The notes beneath the pieces are model-generated. The model searched no databases, was not told the origin of the DNA, and worked only from the letters and a program-made list of their open reading frames with translations. The translations under genes and the position numbers were made by a program. Source: Rahnella laticis (lineage in GTDB: Bacteria; Pseudomonadota; Gammaproteobacteria; Enterobacterales; Enterobacteriaceae). Taken from it: DNA of 64,000 nucleotides. The stretch lies in the NCBI RefSeq assembly GCF_015644585.1, contig NZ_JADOBI010000015.1, positions 1-64,000 on the forward strand. Direction: 5' to 3'. Below are positions 1 through 8,815 of the stretch, piece by piece; the stretch's first letter is position 1; every line of letters begins with the position of its first letter.

Positions 1-75
1 ACTCAGAAGTGAAACGCCGTAGCGCCGATGGTAGTGTGGGGTCTCCCCATGCGAGAGTAGGGAACTGCCAGGCAT
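1..75 (+). rRNA. rrf: 5S ribosomal RNA, 3' portion (5' end outside window)
   Basis: The first 75 bases match the 3' part of enterobacterial 5S rRNA, including the GGTAGTGTGGGG and CCCCATGCGAGAGTAGG segments and the 3' end CTGCCAGGCAT. The 5' end lies before the window. This is the distal end of an rrn operon. In E. coli the rrnA operon also lies directly upstream of mobB, so the position fits. It ends in a strong terminator at 88-116. Confidence 0.95.
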
Positions 76-87
76 CAAATAAGTGGA

Positions 88-116
88 AAGCCCTGTACTG
101 ACGTACAGGGCTTTTT
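88..116 (+). terminator. Rho-independent terminator of the rrn operon
   Basis: Perfect 11-bp stem (88-98 with 103-113) with a TGAC loop, followed by a T run to 116. It lies 12 bases after the 5S rRNA end. Confidence 0.93.
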
Positions 117-168
117 GCTATGGAGAATTTGGGGAAATATTGAAGGTGTCGGAAGGTGGCTGTCGTGC

Positions 169-699
169 CTATTCCTTCTTTTTTCTCAACCACTCGATGA
201 CAAACTCACCAATTTCACCAACGTTATTCAGATCTAAAACCCTGACACCGTCAAAGATTGGTGCGGAAGAGATATCTGTAGCAACAGCGATCACATGATC
301 GTCGATTAATTTATCCAAAAGCGTTCCAGCATTTTCTCTGTGAAGAAAAATCTTCTCAATTTTTTCATGCTTGAAACCTTCTACTAAAATCACATCCAGA
401 TCCTGGCAGTCAAAACGGCTGGCCAGATAGTTAAGATCAGGCTGATTTTGCAGAGGTGTTTCTGTCATAAGTGCCCATCGGCTACTGCTGGCGACCATTG
501 TCTGGTCAGCACCGGCTTTGCGTAGCTCGAAGCTATCCTTTCCAGGAGTATCTACATCAACATCATGGTGTGTATGCTTTATCAGGCCGGTCCGGATACC
601 ACACGAACGTAAATACGGGATGAGTTGTTTCAGCAACGTCGTCTTACCTGTTCCGCTGTATGCGACGATTCCAAGTAAAGGGATCTGCGTGCTTTTCAT
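169..699 (-). CDS. mobB: Molybdopterin-guanine dinucleotide biosynthesis adaptor MobB
   Basis: 176-residue P-loop GTP-binding protein. The Walker A motif AYSGTGKTT is near residue 13, followed by the MobB-typical IKHTHHD segment near residue 40. MobB is a non-essential accessory protein that binds MobA and is thought to help attach GMP to molybdopterin, making the MGD cofactor of enzymes such as nitrate reductase and formate dehydrogenase. The length is normal for the family. Its start codon overlaps the stop codon of mobA by four bases (ATGA), so the two are translationally coupled as an operon. The identification is secure. Confidence 0.95.
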   Translation of the reverse strand: MKSTQIPLLGIVAYSGTGKTTLLKQLIPYLRSCGIRTGLIKHTHHDVDVDTPGKDSFELRKAGADQTMVASSSRWALMTETPLQNQPDLNYLASRFDCQDLDVILVEGFKHEKIEKIFLHRENAGTLLDKLIDDHVIAVATDISSAPIFDGVRVLDLNNVGEIGEFVIEWLRKKKE

Positions 700-1283
700 C
701 GTTCGAGATCTCGCTGGTTAGCCTTCCAAAGTTCAACATCCTCAGGCGTGTTGAGGTTTGAAAAATCTGCCGGATTATGGAAAAGAGCTGTTTGGGCGCC
801 GATTTTTTCAAAGAAAATCATCAGCTTTCTATCACCATTTCCCAGATAAGATTCGAGCGCTGGAATAATTTTTCGATTCAGCAGGCAAAGTGTCGGATGG
901 GCTCTTTCAGGATCACGTGCATAAACGGCGTACTGCCCGCTAGCTTCGGCCTGTAATACTTCAGCAAGATTGTCAGGGAAAGCAGGGACATCGCAGGGGA
1001 CAAATAAAACCCATTCGGTTTTGCTCACTGACAATGCGGCAAGCATGCCTGCCAGCGGGCCTGAAAAGTCGGATGTCAGATCTGGGACGGTCTGAAAATC
1101 TCTTCCGTAACGTTCATTATTTCGGTTACAGCTGATCAGAATTTCACTGACCTGTGGTAGTAACTTCTGGGCGATATATTCGAATAAAGGCCGTCCGTTT
1201 ACTTCTACCAGCCCTTTATCTTCGCCCATTCTCGTTGAGCGGCCACCTGCCAAAATAACGCCAGTAATGTCACTGCGGTTCAT
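696..1283 (-). CDS. mobA: Molybdenum cofactor guanylyltransferase MobA
   Basis: 195 residues, close to E. coli MobA (194). The N-terminal nucleotide-binding signature LAGGRSTRMGEDKGL is at residues 11-25, and the VPCDVPAFP segment in the middle holds the metal-binding aspartate typical of this nucleotidyltransferase fold. It transfers GMP from GTP to Mo-molybdopterin to form Mo-MGD in the cytoplasm. First gene of the mobAB pair, read leftwards and divergent from yihD across about 150 bp. Confidence 0.96.
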   Translation of the reverse strand: MNRSDITGVILAGGRSTRMGEDKGLVEVNGRPLFEYIAQKLLPQVSEILISCNRNNERYGRDFQTVPDLTSDFSGPLAGMLAALSVSKTEWVLFVPCDVPAFPDNLAEVLQAEASGQYAVYARDPERAHPTLCLLNRKIIPALESYLGNGDRKLMIFFEKIGAQTALFHNPADFSNLNTPEDVELWKANQRDLER

Positions 1284-1434
1284 AATTTTTCCTGCCGGGG
1301 AGTCTGTATTCTGATGATTGTAACGTCTTACGATGAGGGCGGGCAGATTTAACTTTTACGTCGCAAGCCGGCTCTTCCCCAAAAGAAATAACCCTGTTAT
1401 TTTTAGGGTCTGTAAGCTAATAGAGAGAAATAAC

Positions 1435-1704
1435 ATGAAAGAGCATCGCGTAAACGAGTTGATTGAATTACTGCATCCGGCATGGAAAGAAGACTGTGAT
1501 CTTAACCTGATAGAGTTTATTCAGAAACTGGCAACGGAATGTGGTTATCAGGGGCCATTGGGTGAACTAAGCGATGACACCTTGATTTATCACCTTAAAA
1601 TGCGTGGTACCGACAGCACAGCTGAAATTCCGGGGCTTAAGAAAGACTATGAGGATGACTTTAAAACGGCTCTTTTACGTGCCCGTGGCGTGATTAAAGA
1701 TTGA
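1435..1704 (+). CDS. yihD: YihD family protein (DUF1040)
   Basis: 89-residue small acidic protein, the same size as E. coli YihD, with the conserved C-terminal half (LIYHLKMR, then [21 protein letters not shown]). The frame is open further upstream to 1333, but the ATG at 1435 follows an AGAGAG ribosome-binding sequence and gives the family's normal N-terminus. Function is not established. It lies just upstream of srkA-dsbA, as in E. coli, with the Cpx-type promoter of that pair in the gap after it. Confidence 0.93.
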   Translation: MKEHRVNELIELLHPAWKEDCDLNLIEFIQKLATECGYQGPLGELSDDTLIYHLKMRGTDSTAEIPGLKKDYEDDFKTALLRARGVIKD

Positions 1705-1705
1705 T

Positions 1706-1720
1706 GTAAACTTATGTGAA
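1706..1720 (+). promoter_or_regulatory. Candidate CpxR box upstream of srkA-dsbA
   Basis: GTAAA, five bases, then GTGAA, close to the CpxR consensus GTAAA-N5-GTAAA. It lies about 77 bp before the srkA start. In E. coli the yihE(srkA)-dsbA promoter is activated by the CpxAR envelope-stress system, so motif and position agree. One mismatch in the right half; not tested. Confidence 0.55.
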
Positions 1721-1796
1721 CTTCATGCGTGCCGCTAAAAATAGATGATACTATTTCCCATTGTCATTTTTCTGTGCGGCCAATCCGAATGAAGTC

Positions 1797-2783
1797 ATGA
1801 ACAATTCAGCATTTAATTTTCAGGCATTGTCGCCGGATCTTATCCTTGATGCTTTAGAGAGTGTCGGTCTTATTGCTGAGTCCGGCCTCACTGCATTGAA
1901 CAGCTACGAGAACCGGGTTTACCAATTTCTTGGTGAAGACCGAAAACGTTACGTCGTAAAATTCTACCGCCCGGAACGCTGGAGCGAAGAGCAAATTTAC
2001 GAAGAGCATCGTTTTTCGCTTGATATGGCTGATGCTGAAATACCGGCTGTCGCTCCGCTTTCAATCAATAAAGATACCCTCCATCGCCATCAGGGTTACC
2101 TGTTCACAGTGTTTCCCAGCGTGGGCGGTCGTCAGTATGAAATCGATAATCTGGACCAGCTGGAATGGGTGGGCCGTTTCCTCGGTCGCATTCATCAGGT
2201 TGGTGGTCAGAGCCCGTTCAAAGTTCGTCCGACGATAGGATTGGATGAGTATCTGACGCAGCCGCGGGAAGTTCTCGCGCAATGCTCCCTGATACCCGCC
2301 AGCCTGCGCGAACCTTTCTTATCCGCTACTGATAACCTGATCCGTACTACGCGGGAATTCTGGCATACGGACTGGCAGTCGTTGCGTTTACACGGTGATT
2401 GCCATCCGGGAAATATTCTCTGGCGTGATGGCCCGCTGTTTGTCGATATGGATGATGCCCGCACTGGCCCGGCCGTTCAGGATATGTGGATGTTGTTACA
2501 TGGCGAGCAAAGTGAGCAACGAATTCAGTTAGATATCTTGCTGGAAGCTTATGAGGAATTCGCCGATTTTGATTCCAGCGAGCTGGCGTTAATTGAGCCG
2601 CTGCGTGCTATGCGCATGGTCTATTATCTGGCCTGGGTCGCGAAGCGTTGGGGTGATCCGGCGTTTCCAAAAAGCTTCCCGTGGATGCAGGACGAAGATT
2701 TTTGGCGTGGTCAGATATCCGCTTTCACCGAGCAAATTAAGAAATTACAGGCACCTCCTTTACAGCTGATGCCAATGTACTGA
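1797..2783 (+). CDS. srkA: Stress response serine/threonine kinase SrkA (YihE/RdoA)
   Basis: 328 residues from the chosen ATG, exactly the E. coli SrkA length; the open frame extends 12 codons further upstream, but MNNSAF is the family N-terminus. It has a choline-kinase-like fold, with LRLHGDCHPGNILWRDG as the catalytic loop (near residues 197-213) and FVDMDDARTGPAVQD as the metal-binding segment. SrkA phosphorylates Ser/Thr and protects cells against stress-induced death in E. coli. It precedes dsbA by 46 bp and is probably co-transcribed with it under Cpx control. Confidence 0.95.
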   Translation: MNNSAFNFQALSPDLILDALESVGLIAESGLTALNSYENRVYQFLGEDRKRYVVKFYRPERWSEEQIYEEHRFSLDMADAEIPAVAPLSINKDTLHRHQGYLFTVFPSVGGRQYEIDNLDQLEWVGRFLGRIHQVGGQSPFKVRPTIGLDEYLTQPREVLAQCSLIPASLREPFLSATDNLIRTTREFWHTDWQSLRLHGDCHPGNILWRDGPLFVDMDDARTGPAVQDMWMLLHGEQSEQRIQLDILLEAYEEFADFDSSELALIEPLRAMRMVYYLAWVAKRWGDPAFPKSFPWMQDEDFWRGQISAFTEQIKKLQAPPLQLMPMY

Positions 2784-2829
2784 GTCACGATTAATGTTCG
2801 AAGTTTAATTAAATGGAGATAGGCTTTAT

Positions 2830-3453
2830 ATGAAAAAGATATTCCTGGCACTGGTTGGTATGGTTATGGCCTTCAGTGTATCTGCAGCACAGTTTTCTGA
2901 TGGTGCACAGTACGTTACTTTAGATAAAACCGTTGCTAATGAACCACAGGTACTCGAGTTCTTCTCATTTTATTGCCCGCACTGCTATCAGTTCGAACAA
3001 GTCTGGCATGTATCAGACAGCATCCGTAAGAACCTGCCAAAAGATGTGAAATACACCAAATACCACGTGGAATTCCTGGGGCCTTTGGGTAAACAATTAA
3101 CTCAGGCATGGGCTGTTGCTATTGCTCTGGGTGTTGAGGATAAAGTCAGCCCGCTGATGTTTGATGCCGTTCAGAAACAACAGTCTGTTCAGAATGCTGA
3201 TGATATCCGTAAGGTCTTTATTCAGGCCGGTGTGAAAGGCGAAGACTACGATGCTGCGCTTAACAGCTTTGTAGTGAAATCATTGGTTGTTCAACAGGAA
3301 AAAGCCGCTGCCGATCTGGGTCTGCAAGGCGTACCTTCTGTATTTGTGAACGGCAAATATATGGTTAAAAATGACGGACTTGATACCAGCTCAATGGACA
3401 GTTACGTCAAACAATATTCTGATGTGATTAACTTCTTATCGACCAAAAAATAA
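2830..3453 (+). CDS. dsbA: Periplasmic thiol:disulfide oxidoreductase DsbA
   Basis: 207 residues with an Sec-type signal peptide (Lys-rich start, hydrophobic core, cleavage near residue 19-20) and the thioredoxin-fold active site CPHC at residues 49-52, preceded by FFSFY. The cis-proline loop appears as GVPSVFVNG near residue 170. DsbA oxidises pairs of cysteines in proteins exported to the periplasm and is itself reoxidised by DsbB. An AAATGGAGA ribosome-binding sequence precedes the start. A strong terminator follows directly. Confidence 0.97.
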   Translation: MKKIFLALVGMVMAFSVSAAQFSDGAQYVTLDKTVANEPQVLEFFSFYCPHCYQFEQVWHVSDSIRKNLPKDVKYTKYHVEFLGPLGKQLTQAWAVAIALGVEDKVSPLMFDAVQKQQSVQNADDIRKVFIQAGVKGEDYDAALNSFVVKSLVVQQEKAAADLGLQGVPSVFVNGKYMVKNDGLDTSSMDSYVKQYSDVINFLSTKK

Positions 3454-3467
3454 GACGTTTTGATCCC

Positions 3468-3500
3468 AACGCCAGCCTCAGGGCTGGCGTTCTATTTTCA
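3468..3500 (+). terminator. Rho-independent terminator after dsbA
   Basis: 10-bp GC-rich stem (AACGCCAGCC at 3468-3477 with its complement at 3482-3491), four-base loop, then a T-rich tail, 14 bases after the dsbA stop. Confidence 0.88.
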
Positions 3501-3718
3501 TAAAATTAAAAATCAGAAATGATCACGGACGAAAATATAAATGTTTTCTGCCGGCAGTTATTCTTAATAAATATAACTATCCACAAAAGCTATTAAGTTT
3601 CTATTACACGATAATCCCCCGCCAGCTTTCTATAACCTGATGAAACCAGTAGTTAAAATTCTGTAATATTTTCCGGTACAATTCAGATAATAATCCCCTT
3701 TGGAAACTATTCACAAAC

Positions 3719-3727
3719 TTATCCACA
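3719..3727 (+). promoter_or_regulatory. DnaA box upstream of polA
   Basis: Exact match to the DnaA consensus TTATCCACA. Two one-mismatch copies lie at 3577-3585 (CTATCCACA) and 3707-3715 (CTATTCACA). The near-exact pair is only 12 bp apart, start to start, and about 115 bp before the polA start codon. Confidence 0.55.
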
Positions 3728-3841
3728 GGAAGATCCTTCGAGATCCCTCGCAAGTTCGCAATGATTTTTCCTCGCGAGGTTCGTCTTTCCGGCTGGCTAT
3801 GGCATCCTTAGAGCATGTCTGATCACGAATAAAGAAGAGTT

Positions 3842-6646
3842 ATGGCCCAGATAGCAGAAAACCCCTTAATCCTGGTAGACGGTTCGTCTTACCTCTATCG
3901 CGCTTATCATGCGTTCCCGCCGCTGACAAACTCTGCGGGTGAACCGACAGGCGCGATGTACGGTGTGCTTAACATGTTGCGCAGTTTATTGCTGCAATAC
4001 ACACCAAGCCATGTCGCTGTGGTTTTCGACGCGAAAGGCAAAACCTTCCGTGACGAACTTTTTGAACAGTACAAATCCCATCGTCCTCCGATGCCTGATG
4101 ATCTGCGCTCGCAGATAGAACCATTGCACCAGATGGTTAAAGCTATGGGCTTGCCGCTGCTGGTGGTTTCCGGCGTAGAAGCTGACGACGTGATCGGTAC
4201 TCTGGCACTGGAAGCGGAAAAGGCTGGTCATGCTGTTCTTATCAGCACCGGCGATAAAGATATGGCACAACTGGTGACACCGGGCGTGACGCTGATTAAC
4301 ACCATGAATAATGCGATTCTCGGGCCTGAAGAAGTCGTTGAGAAATATGGTGTACCGCCTGAACTGATTATCGATTTCCTGGCTCTGATGGGCGATTCTT
4401 CGGATAACATTCCGGGTGTGCCGGGCGTTGGAGAGAAAACAGCGCAAGCTCTGTTGCAGGGGATTGGCGGCCTTGATGCTCTATATGCAGACCTTGATAA
4501 AGTATCGACATTAAGTTTCCGTGGTTCGAAAACCATGGCTGCGAAGCTTGCTGACAATAAAGACGTCGCTTATCTGTCATATCAGCTGGCAACCATTAAA
4601 ACAGACGTTAAGCTCGACTTGACCTGTGCAGAACTGACCGTTTCAGAACCTGATGCTGATGAGCTTCATCAGCTCTTTGGCCGTTATGAATTTAAACGCT
4701 GGCTGGCCGATGTTGAAGCTGGCACCTGGCTGAGCGGTAAGAAATCTGCTGTTAAGGCTTCTGCCACATCGAAAAAGAGTACTGACTCAACCGAAGTGGC
4801 CTCAGCAGAACCTCTTGAGCGCAATCAGCTGTCTCAGGACGGTTATGTCACGATTCTGGATCAGGTGACACTGGATGAATGGATTGGTTATCTGAAAGCT
4901 TCTGACGTTTTCGCCTTCGATACAGAAACCGATGGTCTGGATACGCTGACGGCCAACCTGATTGGTCTGTCTTTCGCAACAGAAGCAGGCAAAGCCGCTT
5001 ATCTGCCCGTTGCTCATGATTATCTGGACGCGCCGGTACAACTTGATCGCGATGAAGTGCTTAAGCAACTTAAACCGTTGCTGGAAGATGAGAAGCAGTT
5101 GAAAGTCGGGCAGAACCTGAAATTCGATCGTGGCATCTTATTGCGCTATGACATCGAAATGAAAGGCATAGCCTACGACACGATGCTTGAATCCTATGTT
5201 CTTGACAGCGTATCTGGCCGTCATGATATGGACAGCCTTGCAGATCGCTACCTCGGTCATAAAACTGTAGGTTTCGAAGAGATCGCCGGGAAAGGCAAAA
5301 ATCAGCTGACTTTCAACCAGATCGCACTGGAGCAGGCCGCGCCGTATGCAGCGGAAGATGCTGATGTTACGCTCCAATTGCATCAGGCGCTTTGGCCACG
5401 TATTCAGGAAAGTGAATCACTGAAGAAAGTCTTCACTGAAATTGAGATGCCTCTGGTGCCCGTTCTGTCTCATATCGAGCGCACCGGTGTTTTGATTGAC
5501 CAGAATATTTTGGCCGCTCATTCCAAAGAGCTGGCAATCCGCCTGAATGAGCTGGAAAACAAAGCACACGAGCTGGCGGAAGAACCTTTCAACCTTTCTT
5601 CGACCAAGCAGCTTCAGGCTATTTTGTATGAAAAACAGAAATTGCCGATTCTGAAGAAAACGCCAGGTGGTGCTCCATCAACGAATGAAGAAGTTCTGGC
5701 TGAGCTGGCACTGGATTATCCGTTGCCAAAAGTGATTCTGGAATATCGCGGTCTGGCAAAGCTGAAGTCAACGTATACCGATAAGTTGCCTCTGATGATC
5801 AACCCGCAGTCTGGCCGGGTTCATACCTCTTACCACCAGGCGGTAACGGCTACCGGTCGTCTGTCATCCAGCGATCCAAACCTGCAAAACATTCCTGTGC
5901 GTAATGATGAAGGACGTCGTATTCGTCAGGCTTTTATTGCGCCAAAAGATTACATCATTCTGGCTGCCGACTACTCGCAAATTGAACTGCGTATCATGGC
6001 GCACTTATCCAAAGATGAAGGTTTGCTGAAAGCGTTTGCTGAAGGTAAAGATATCCACCGTGCAACCGCGGCGGAAGTCTTCGGTACGCCACTGGAAAGC
6101 GTCACCGGTGAACAGCGTCGCAGCGCTAAGGCGATTAACTTTGGTCTGATTTATGGCATGAGTGCTTTCGGGTTATCCCGCCAGCTGAACATTCCCCGTA
6201 AAGAATCTCAGCGTTATATGGATTTGTATTTCGAGCGCTATCCGGGCGTACTTGAATACATGGAACGCACACGTACTCAGGCTTCTGAGCAGGGTTATGT
6301 TGAAACGCTTGATGGCCGCCGTCTGTATCTGCCGGATATCAAATCCAGTAATGCCATGCGCCGTAAAGGCGCCGAGCGTGCCGCAATCAACGCCCCGATG
6401 CAGGGAACCGCAGCGGACATTATCAAACGCGCGATGATCAGCGTTGCCGACTGGCTCAGGCAATCCGATGCTCCGCGTGCCCGCATTATCATGCAGGTAC
6501 ACGATGAACTGGTGTTCGAGGTGCATAAGGATGATGTCGATGCAGCAAGTGAGAAAATTCGTAATTTGATGGAGTCGAGCATGGAGCTCGCTGTTCCGCT
6601 TAAAGTGGATGTCGGTACGGGTGAAAACTGGGACCAGGCTCACTAA
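3842..6646 (+). CDS. polA: DNA polymerase I
   Basis: 934 residues (E. coli 928). Residues about 1-320 are the 5'-3' flap nuclease ([51 protein letters not shown]). Next is the proofreading 3'-5' exonuclease ([11 protein letters not shown], with the DxE catalytic pair). The C-terminal polymerase shows motif A ([10 protein letters not shown]), motif B ([14 protein letters not shown]) and motif C ([10 protein letters not shown]). It removes RNA primers, fills gaps in Okazaki fragments and supports repair synthesis. Single-gene unit between dsbA and the Spot 42 gene, as in E. coli. Confidence 0.98.
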   Translation: MAQIAENPLILVDGSSYLYRAYHAFPPLTNSAGEPTGAMYGVLNMLRSLLLQYTPSHVAVVFDAKGKTFRDELFEQYKSHRPPMPDDLRSQIEPLHQMVKAMGLPLLVVSGVEADDVIGTLALEAEKAGHAVLISTGDKDMAQLVTPGVTLINTMNNAILGPEEVVEKYGVPPELIIDFLALMGDSSDNIPGVPGVGEKTAQALLQGIGGLDALYADLDKVSTLSFRGSKTMAAKLADNKDVAYLSYQLATIKTDVKLDLTCAELTVSEPDADELHQLFGRYEFKRWLADVEAGTWLSGKKSAVKASATSKKSTDSTEVASAEPLERNQLSQDGYVTILDQVTLDEWIGYLKASDVFAFDTETDGLDTLTANLIGLSFATEAGKAAYLPVAHDYLDAPVQLDRDEVLKQLKPLLEDEKQLKVGQNLKFDRGILLRYDIEMKGIAYDTMLESYVLDSVSGRHDMDSLADRYLGHKTVGFEEIAGKGKNQLTFNQIALEQAAPYAAEDADVTLQLHQALWPRIQESESLKKVFTEIEMPLVPVLSHIERTGVLIDQNILAAHSKELAIRLNELENKAHELAEEPFNLSSTKQLQAILYEKQKLPILKKTPGGAPSTNEEVLAELALDYPLPKVILEYRGLAKLKSTYTDKLPLMINPQSGRVHTSYHQAVTATGRLSSSDPNLQNIPVRNDEGRRIRQAFIAPKDYIILAADYSQIELRIMAHLSKDEGLLKAFAEGKDIHRATAAEVFGTPLESVTGEQRRSAKAINFGLIYGMSAFGLSRQLNIPRKESQRYMDLYFERYPGVLEYMERTRTQASEQGYVETLDGRRLYLPDIKSSNAMRRKGAERAAINAPMQGTAADIIKRAMISVADWLRQSDAPRARIIMQVHDELVFEVHKDDVDAASEKIRNLMESSMELAVPLKVDVGTGENWDQAH

Positions 6647-6700
6647 GCGGTCATTTGACTAAGTGGATAGTAATTAAGCTTTTTTTGTAATTAAGCTACA

Positions 6701-6748
6701 GGATTATGTGCTCAGACCTTGAAGGTGATCGCATAATCCGCGATTTTT
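6701..6748 (+). terminator. Possible terminator after polA
   Basis: GGATTATG at 6701-6708 pairs with CATAATCC at 6732-6739, with a 23-base partly self-complementary loop, followed by GCGATTTTT. It is weaker than the other terminators here. An 11-bp direct repeat (GTAATTAAGCT at 6670-6680 and 6687-6697) lies just upstream. Confidence 0.45.
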
Positions 6749-6808
6749 GTGTAAGTAAACTACAAAAAGTTCTTTTTCCCCGTCAGGAAATAGGGTAAAG
6801 TTTCTCTT

Positions 6809-6917
6809 GTAGGGTACAGAGGTAAGATGTTCTATCTTTCAGACCTTTTACTTCACGTAATCGGATTTGGCTGAATATTTTAGCCGCCCCAGGCATTTAT
6901 GTCTGGGGCGTTTTTTA
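6809..6917 (+). ncRNA. spf: Spot 42 small RNA
   Basis: The 109-base sequence from GTAGGGTACAG to the terminal T run matches E. coli Spot 42 almost base for base, including the unpaired regions used for target pairing. The only clear divergence is in the terminator loop (CATTTATG). Spot 42 is an Hfq-dependent repressor of genes for secondary carbon sources and is itself repressed by cAMP-CRP in E. coli. Its place between polA and engB is the conserved locus. A TAAAGT -10-like element lies at 6795-6800, and a degenerate CRP-like palindrome (TGTGT-N6-ACTAC) at 6748-6763. Confidence 0.96.
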
Positions 6918-6964
6918 TTGAGCTTTTCATGACGTTGCGATGGTTTCCCTCAAACGCAATCCAT

Positions 6965-6990
6965 AAAAAAGGGCGACCTGCTGGCCACCC
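6965..6990 (-). terminator. Rho-independent terminator after engB
   Basis: Read on the minus strand, an 8-bp stem with two G-U pairs (6983-6990 with 6971-6978), a four-base loop and a run of six T. It lies about 50 bp past the engB stop. Confidence 0.8.
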
Positions 6991-7037
6991 TGATGATGTT
7001 CCTTACTTACACATGCCATTCATAATGGCCGGTAACG

Positions 7038-7682
7038 TTATTCGCCGGACAATTCTTCTTCCAGCACTTCCGGTGGGATCTCGTTGAACCAGTTGTTCAG
7101 CTTATCGCTCAGTTTATCCACGCCCATTTTCTTCGGTGAAGAGAACGCTTCAACCTGAATATCGCCCATGAATTCTTTTACCGCTTCACGGACCATCTTG
7201 ATCTGTGCCTGACGCGCACCGGAAGCCAGTTTGTCGGCCTTAGTCAGCAGCAACATTACCGGCGTACCAACATCCACTGCCCACTGAATCATCTGCTGAT
7301 CGAGATCTTTAAGCGGATGACGGATATCCATCAGCACAACCAGACCCTTCAGCGAATTACGCATTTGCAGATATTCGCCCAGCGCGCGCTGCCATTTGCG
7401 TTTCATTTCTTCCGGTACTTCTGCATAACCGTAACCCGGTAAGTCGACCAGACGGATGCCCTGTTTGACTTCGAACAGGTTGATTAGCTGAGTACGTCCC
7501 GGCGTTTTACTGGTACGTGCGAGGCTTTTTTGCTGCGTCAGCGTATTCAGCGCACTGGATTTGCCGGCGTTTGAACGACCAGCAAATGCGACTTCAATGC
7601 CTTCGTCAGCTGGCAGGTGCCGGATATCCGGGGCGCTCATGACGAAATGGGTCATATGATAGTTGTAAGTTTGGCTGGTCAA
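7038..7682 (-). CDS. engB: Ribosome biogenesis GTPase EngB (YihA/YsxC)
   Basis: 214-residue TrmE-Era-type GTPase with all G motifs visible: G1 GRSNAGKSS near residue 35, G3 [11 protein letters not shown] near residue 79, G4 TKADKL near residue 147. EngB is essential in E. coli and acts in late assembly of the 50S subunit. It is read leftwards, convergent with Spot 42, with its own terminator between them. The first methionine gives a family-like N-terminus (the [20 protein letters not shown] segment). Confidence 0.95.
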   Translation of the reverse strand: MTSQTYNYHMTHFVMSAPDIRHLPADEGIEVAFAGRSNAGKSSALNTLTQQKSLARTSKTPGRTQLINLFEVKQGIRLVDLPGYGYAEVPEEMKRKWQRALGEYLQMRNSLKGLVVLMDIRHPLKDLDQQMIQWAVDVGTPVMLLLTKADKLASGARQAQIKMVREAVKEFMGDIQVEAFSSPKKMGVDKLSDKLNNWFNEIPPEVLEEELSGE

Positions 7683-7984
7683 AACGTGCGTCTCCGTGAG
7701 GCATGAGTATCTGGCTGGCGATTATAACTGCAACAGAGCCGAGATGTGTTTGTGTTTTTGAAATCCGAATGATGAGGCGAAGGGACCACAGAGATGAAGG
7801 CGGGGGAAATTGCCTTCATGATGTAAGACATTTGCTATTCATGATGCGGGTTATTTCGCTTGTTTTATCGCCGTATTTTTTAATTCTTATCGTAATCAAC
7901 AAGATAAAATTTGAGTGTTTCCGAAACCTCACTGGCGGCTGGCGGGTATCTTGAGCCTTTGCGCCAGTCGGGTAAAGTAATTCT
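7683..7984. other. engB-csrC intergenic region
   Basis: About 300 bp with the divergent promoters of engB and csrC. It contains a perfect 8-bp inverted repeat ATGAAGGC...GCCTTCAT (7795-7820 approximately) and, just after it, a TGTAAG half-site of the kind bound by UvrY/GacA regulators, about 160 bp before the inferred csrC start. The one open frame here (7703-7954) looks non-coding. Confidence 0.4.
7951..7978 (+). promoter_or_regulatory. Candidate sigma-70 promoter of csrC
   Basis: TTGAGC (7951-7956) and TAAAGT (7973-7978) separated by 16 bp. The predicted start near 7985 fits the beginning of the GGA-rich region and gives an RNA of about 207 bases. Confidence 0.5.
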
Positions 7985-8191
7985 TACGCGATGAAGGCAA
8001 GTAGGGAAACACGGACGAATTCTGCATTCACGGATCACGGGAAATGCATTGCGATTTAAGGACGAACGGGGCCGGAGGCTCTGAAAGGCAAAGGAAAAAC
8101 CGGGACGTTGACGCTATACAGGGAAAGTGTTTGATGAATATCCTTCAGACGAAGGAAAGAAAAAGGCAGCAAGGTTACCTTGCTGCTTTTT
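7985..8191 (+). ncRNA. csrC: CsrC-like regulatory RNA (CsrA-sequestering)
   Basis: The engB-yihI gap is the csrC locus in E. coli. The sequence holds ten GGA triplets in about 170 bases (AGGGAAAC, CACGGACG, CACGGATC and so on), the CsrA-binding signature, and ends in a strong terminator: stem 8165-8173 with 8177-8185, then six T. CsrC RNAs titrate the translational regulator CsrA and are activated by BarA/UvrY. The body of the RNA has little literal identity with E. coli CsrC, but the terminator flank (TTCTTTGTTCGCTTTCTGCTAG) is clearly homologous. The 5' end is inferred from a promoter-like sequence and is approximate. Confidence 0.85.
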
Positions 8192-8260
8192 TCTTTGTTC
8201 GCTTTCTGCTAGATTCCGCCGCAAATCTATACTAAATGTACACACCTAAGAGCAGATGCC

Positions 8261-8812
8261 ATGAAACAGCCAGCGAAAGCACCACGCGCCAAAACCGCGA
8301 CAGCTAAAACGAAGAAGAAAAGTCGTGTAGAGCTTGATATCGAAGCGCGCGAACGCAAGCGTGATAACAAGCGCCGTGGCCATAAAGCAGGCTCACGCGC
8401 CAATCCGGATGCGGCCCAGAATCAAAACGGTTCCGGCGCTAAGAAAGCCGATCCGCGCATCGGCAGCAAGAAAGCGGTGCCATTAATCGTTGAGACAGTA
8501 ACGAACAATGCGGCGAAAGCTAAAAAAGCCGCGCAGCCGAAGCAAGATGCAAAACCAAAAATGACGCCGGAAGAAGAACTGACGTTGCTGGAAAATGATG
8601 AGCGTCTGGATTCACTCCTGGACCTCATCGATGACGGCAAAGCACTGAGCGCAGAAGATCAGGCTTACGTTGATCAGACGCTGGATCGTATTGATGTTCT
8701 GATGGAAATCCTCGGCATTGAACTCGGCGACGATGAAGATGACGAAGAAGAAGAGAAGAACGAAGATATGATGCAGTTGCTGAAGCGCGGAAATCCAAAA
8801 GACGGTTTCTAA
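8261..8812 (+). CDS. yihI: Der GTPase-activating protein YihI
   Basis: 183 residues with very skewed composition. The N-terminal third is Lys/Arg/Ala-rich and likely disordered ([19 protein letters not shown]), and the C-terminal third is very acidic ([13 protein letters not shown]), with the conserved [17 protein letters not shown] core between. YihI stimulates the GTPase activity of Der (EngA) and so modulates 50S assembly. The start follows the csrC terminator by about 70 bp; a TATACT -10-like sequence lies at 8228-8233. Four bases separate its stop from the next small ORF. Confidence 0.93.
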   Translation: MKQPAKAPRAKTATAKTKKKSRVELDIEARERKRDNKRRGHKAGSRANPDAAQNQNGSGAKKADPRIGSKKAVPLIVETVTNNAAKAKKAAQPKQDAKPKMTPEEELTLLENDERLDSLLDLIDDGKALSAEDQAYVDQTLDRIDVLMEILGIELGDDEDDEEEEKNEDMMQLLKRGNPKDGF

Positions 8813-8815
8813 GCC

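Larger units (their letters stand above)
3454..3841. other. dsbA-polA intergenic region with DnaA boxes
   Basis: 388 bp without a plausible gene. It holds the dsbA terminator at its left end, an AT-rich stretch, and three matches to the DnaA box (3577-3585, 3707-3715, 3719-3727), the last exact. The polA promoter must lie here, but no -35/-10 pair stands out clearly. Confidence 0.7.

Noticed and set aside
83-298. Open frame across the rrn terminator and the mobB 3' end
   Set aside because: Antisense to mobB and begins at the terminator; a shadow.
1333-1434. Upstream extension of yihD
   Set aside because: The extra 34 residues do not match the family, and a ribosome-binding sequence precedes the ATG at 1435.
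6899-7087. Open frame over the Spot 42 terminator and the engB 3' end
   Set aside because: Lies on top of a known sRNA terminator and antisense to engB; no coding features.
7703-7954. 83-codon open frame between engB and csrC
   Set aside because: Overlaps the divergent promoter region, has no ribosome-binding sequence or recognisable family, has odd composition (Arg and Cys rich), and ends at the csrC promoter. Probably chance.
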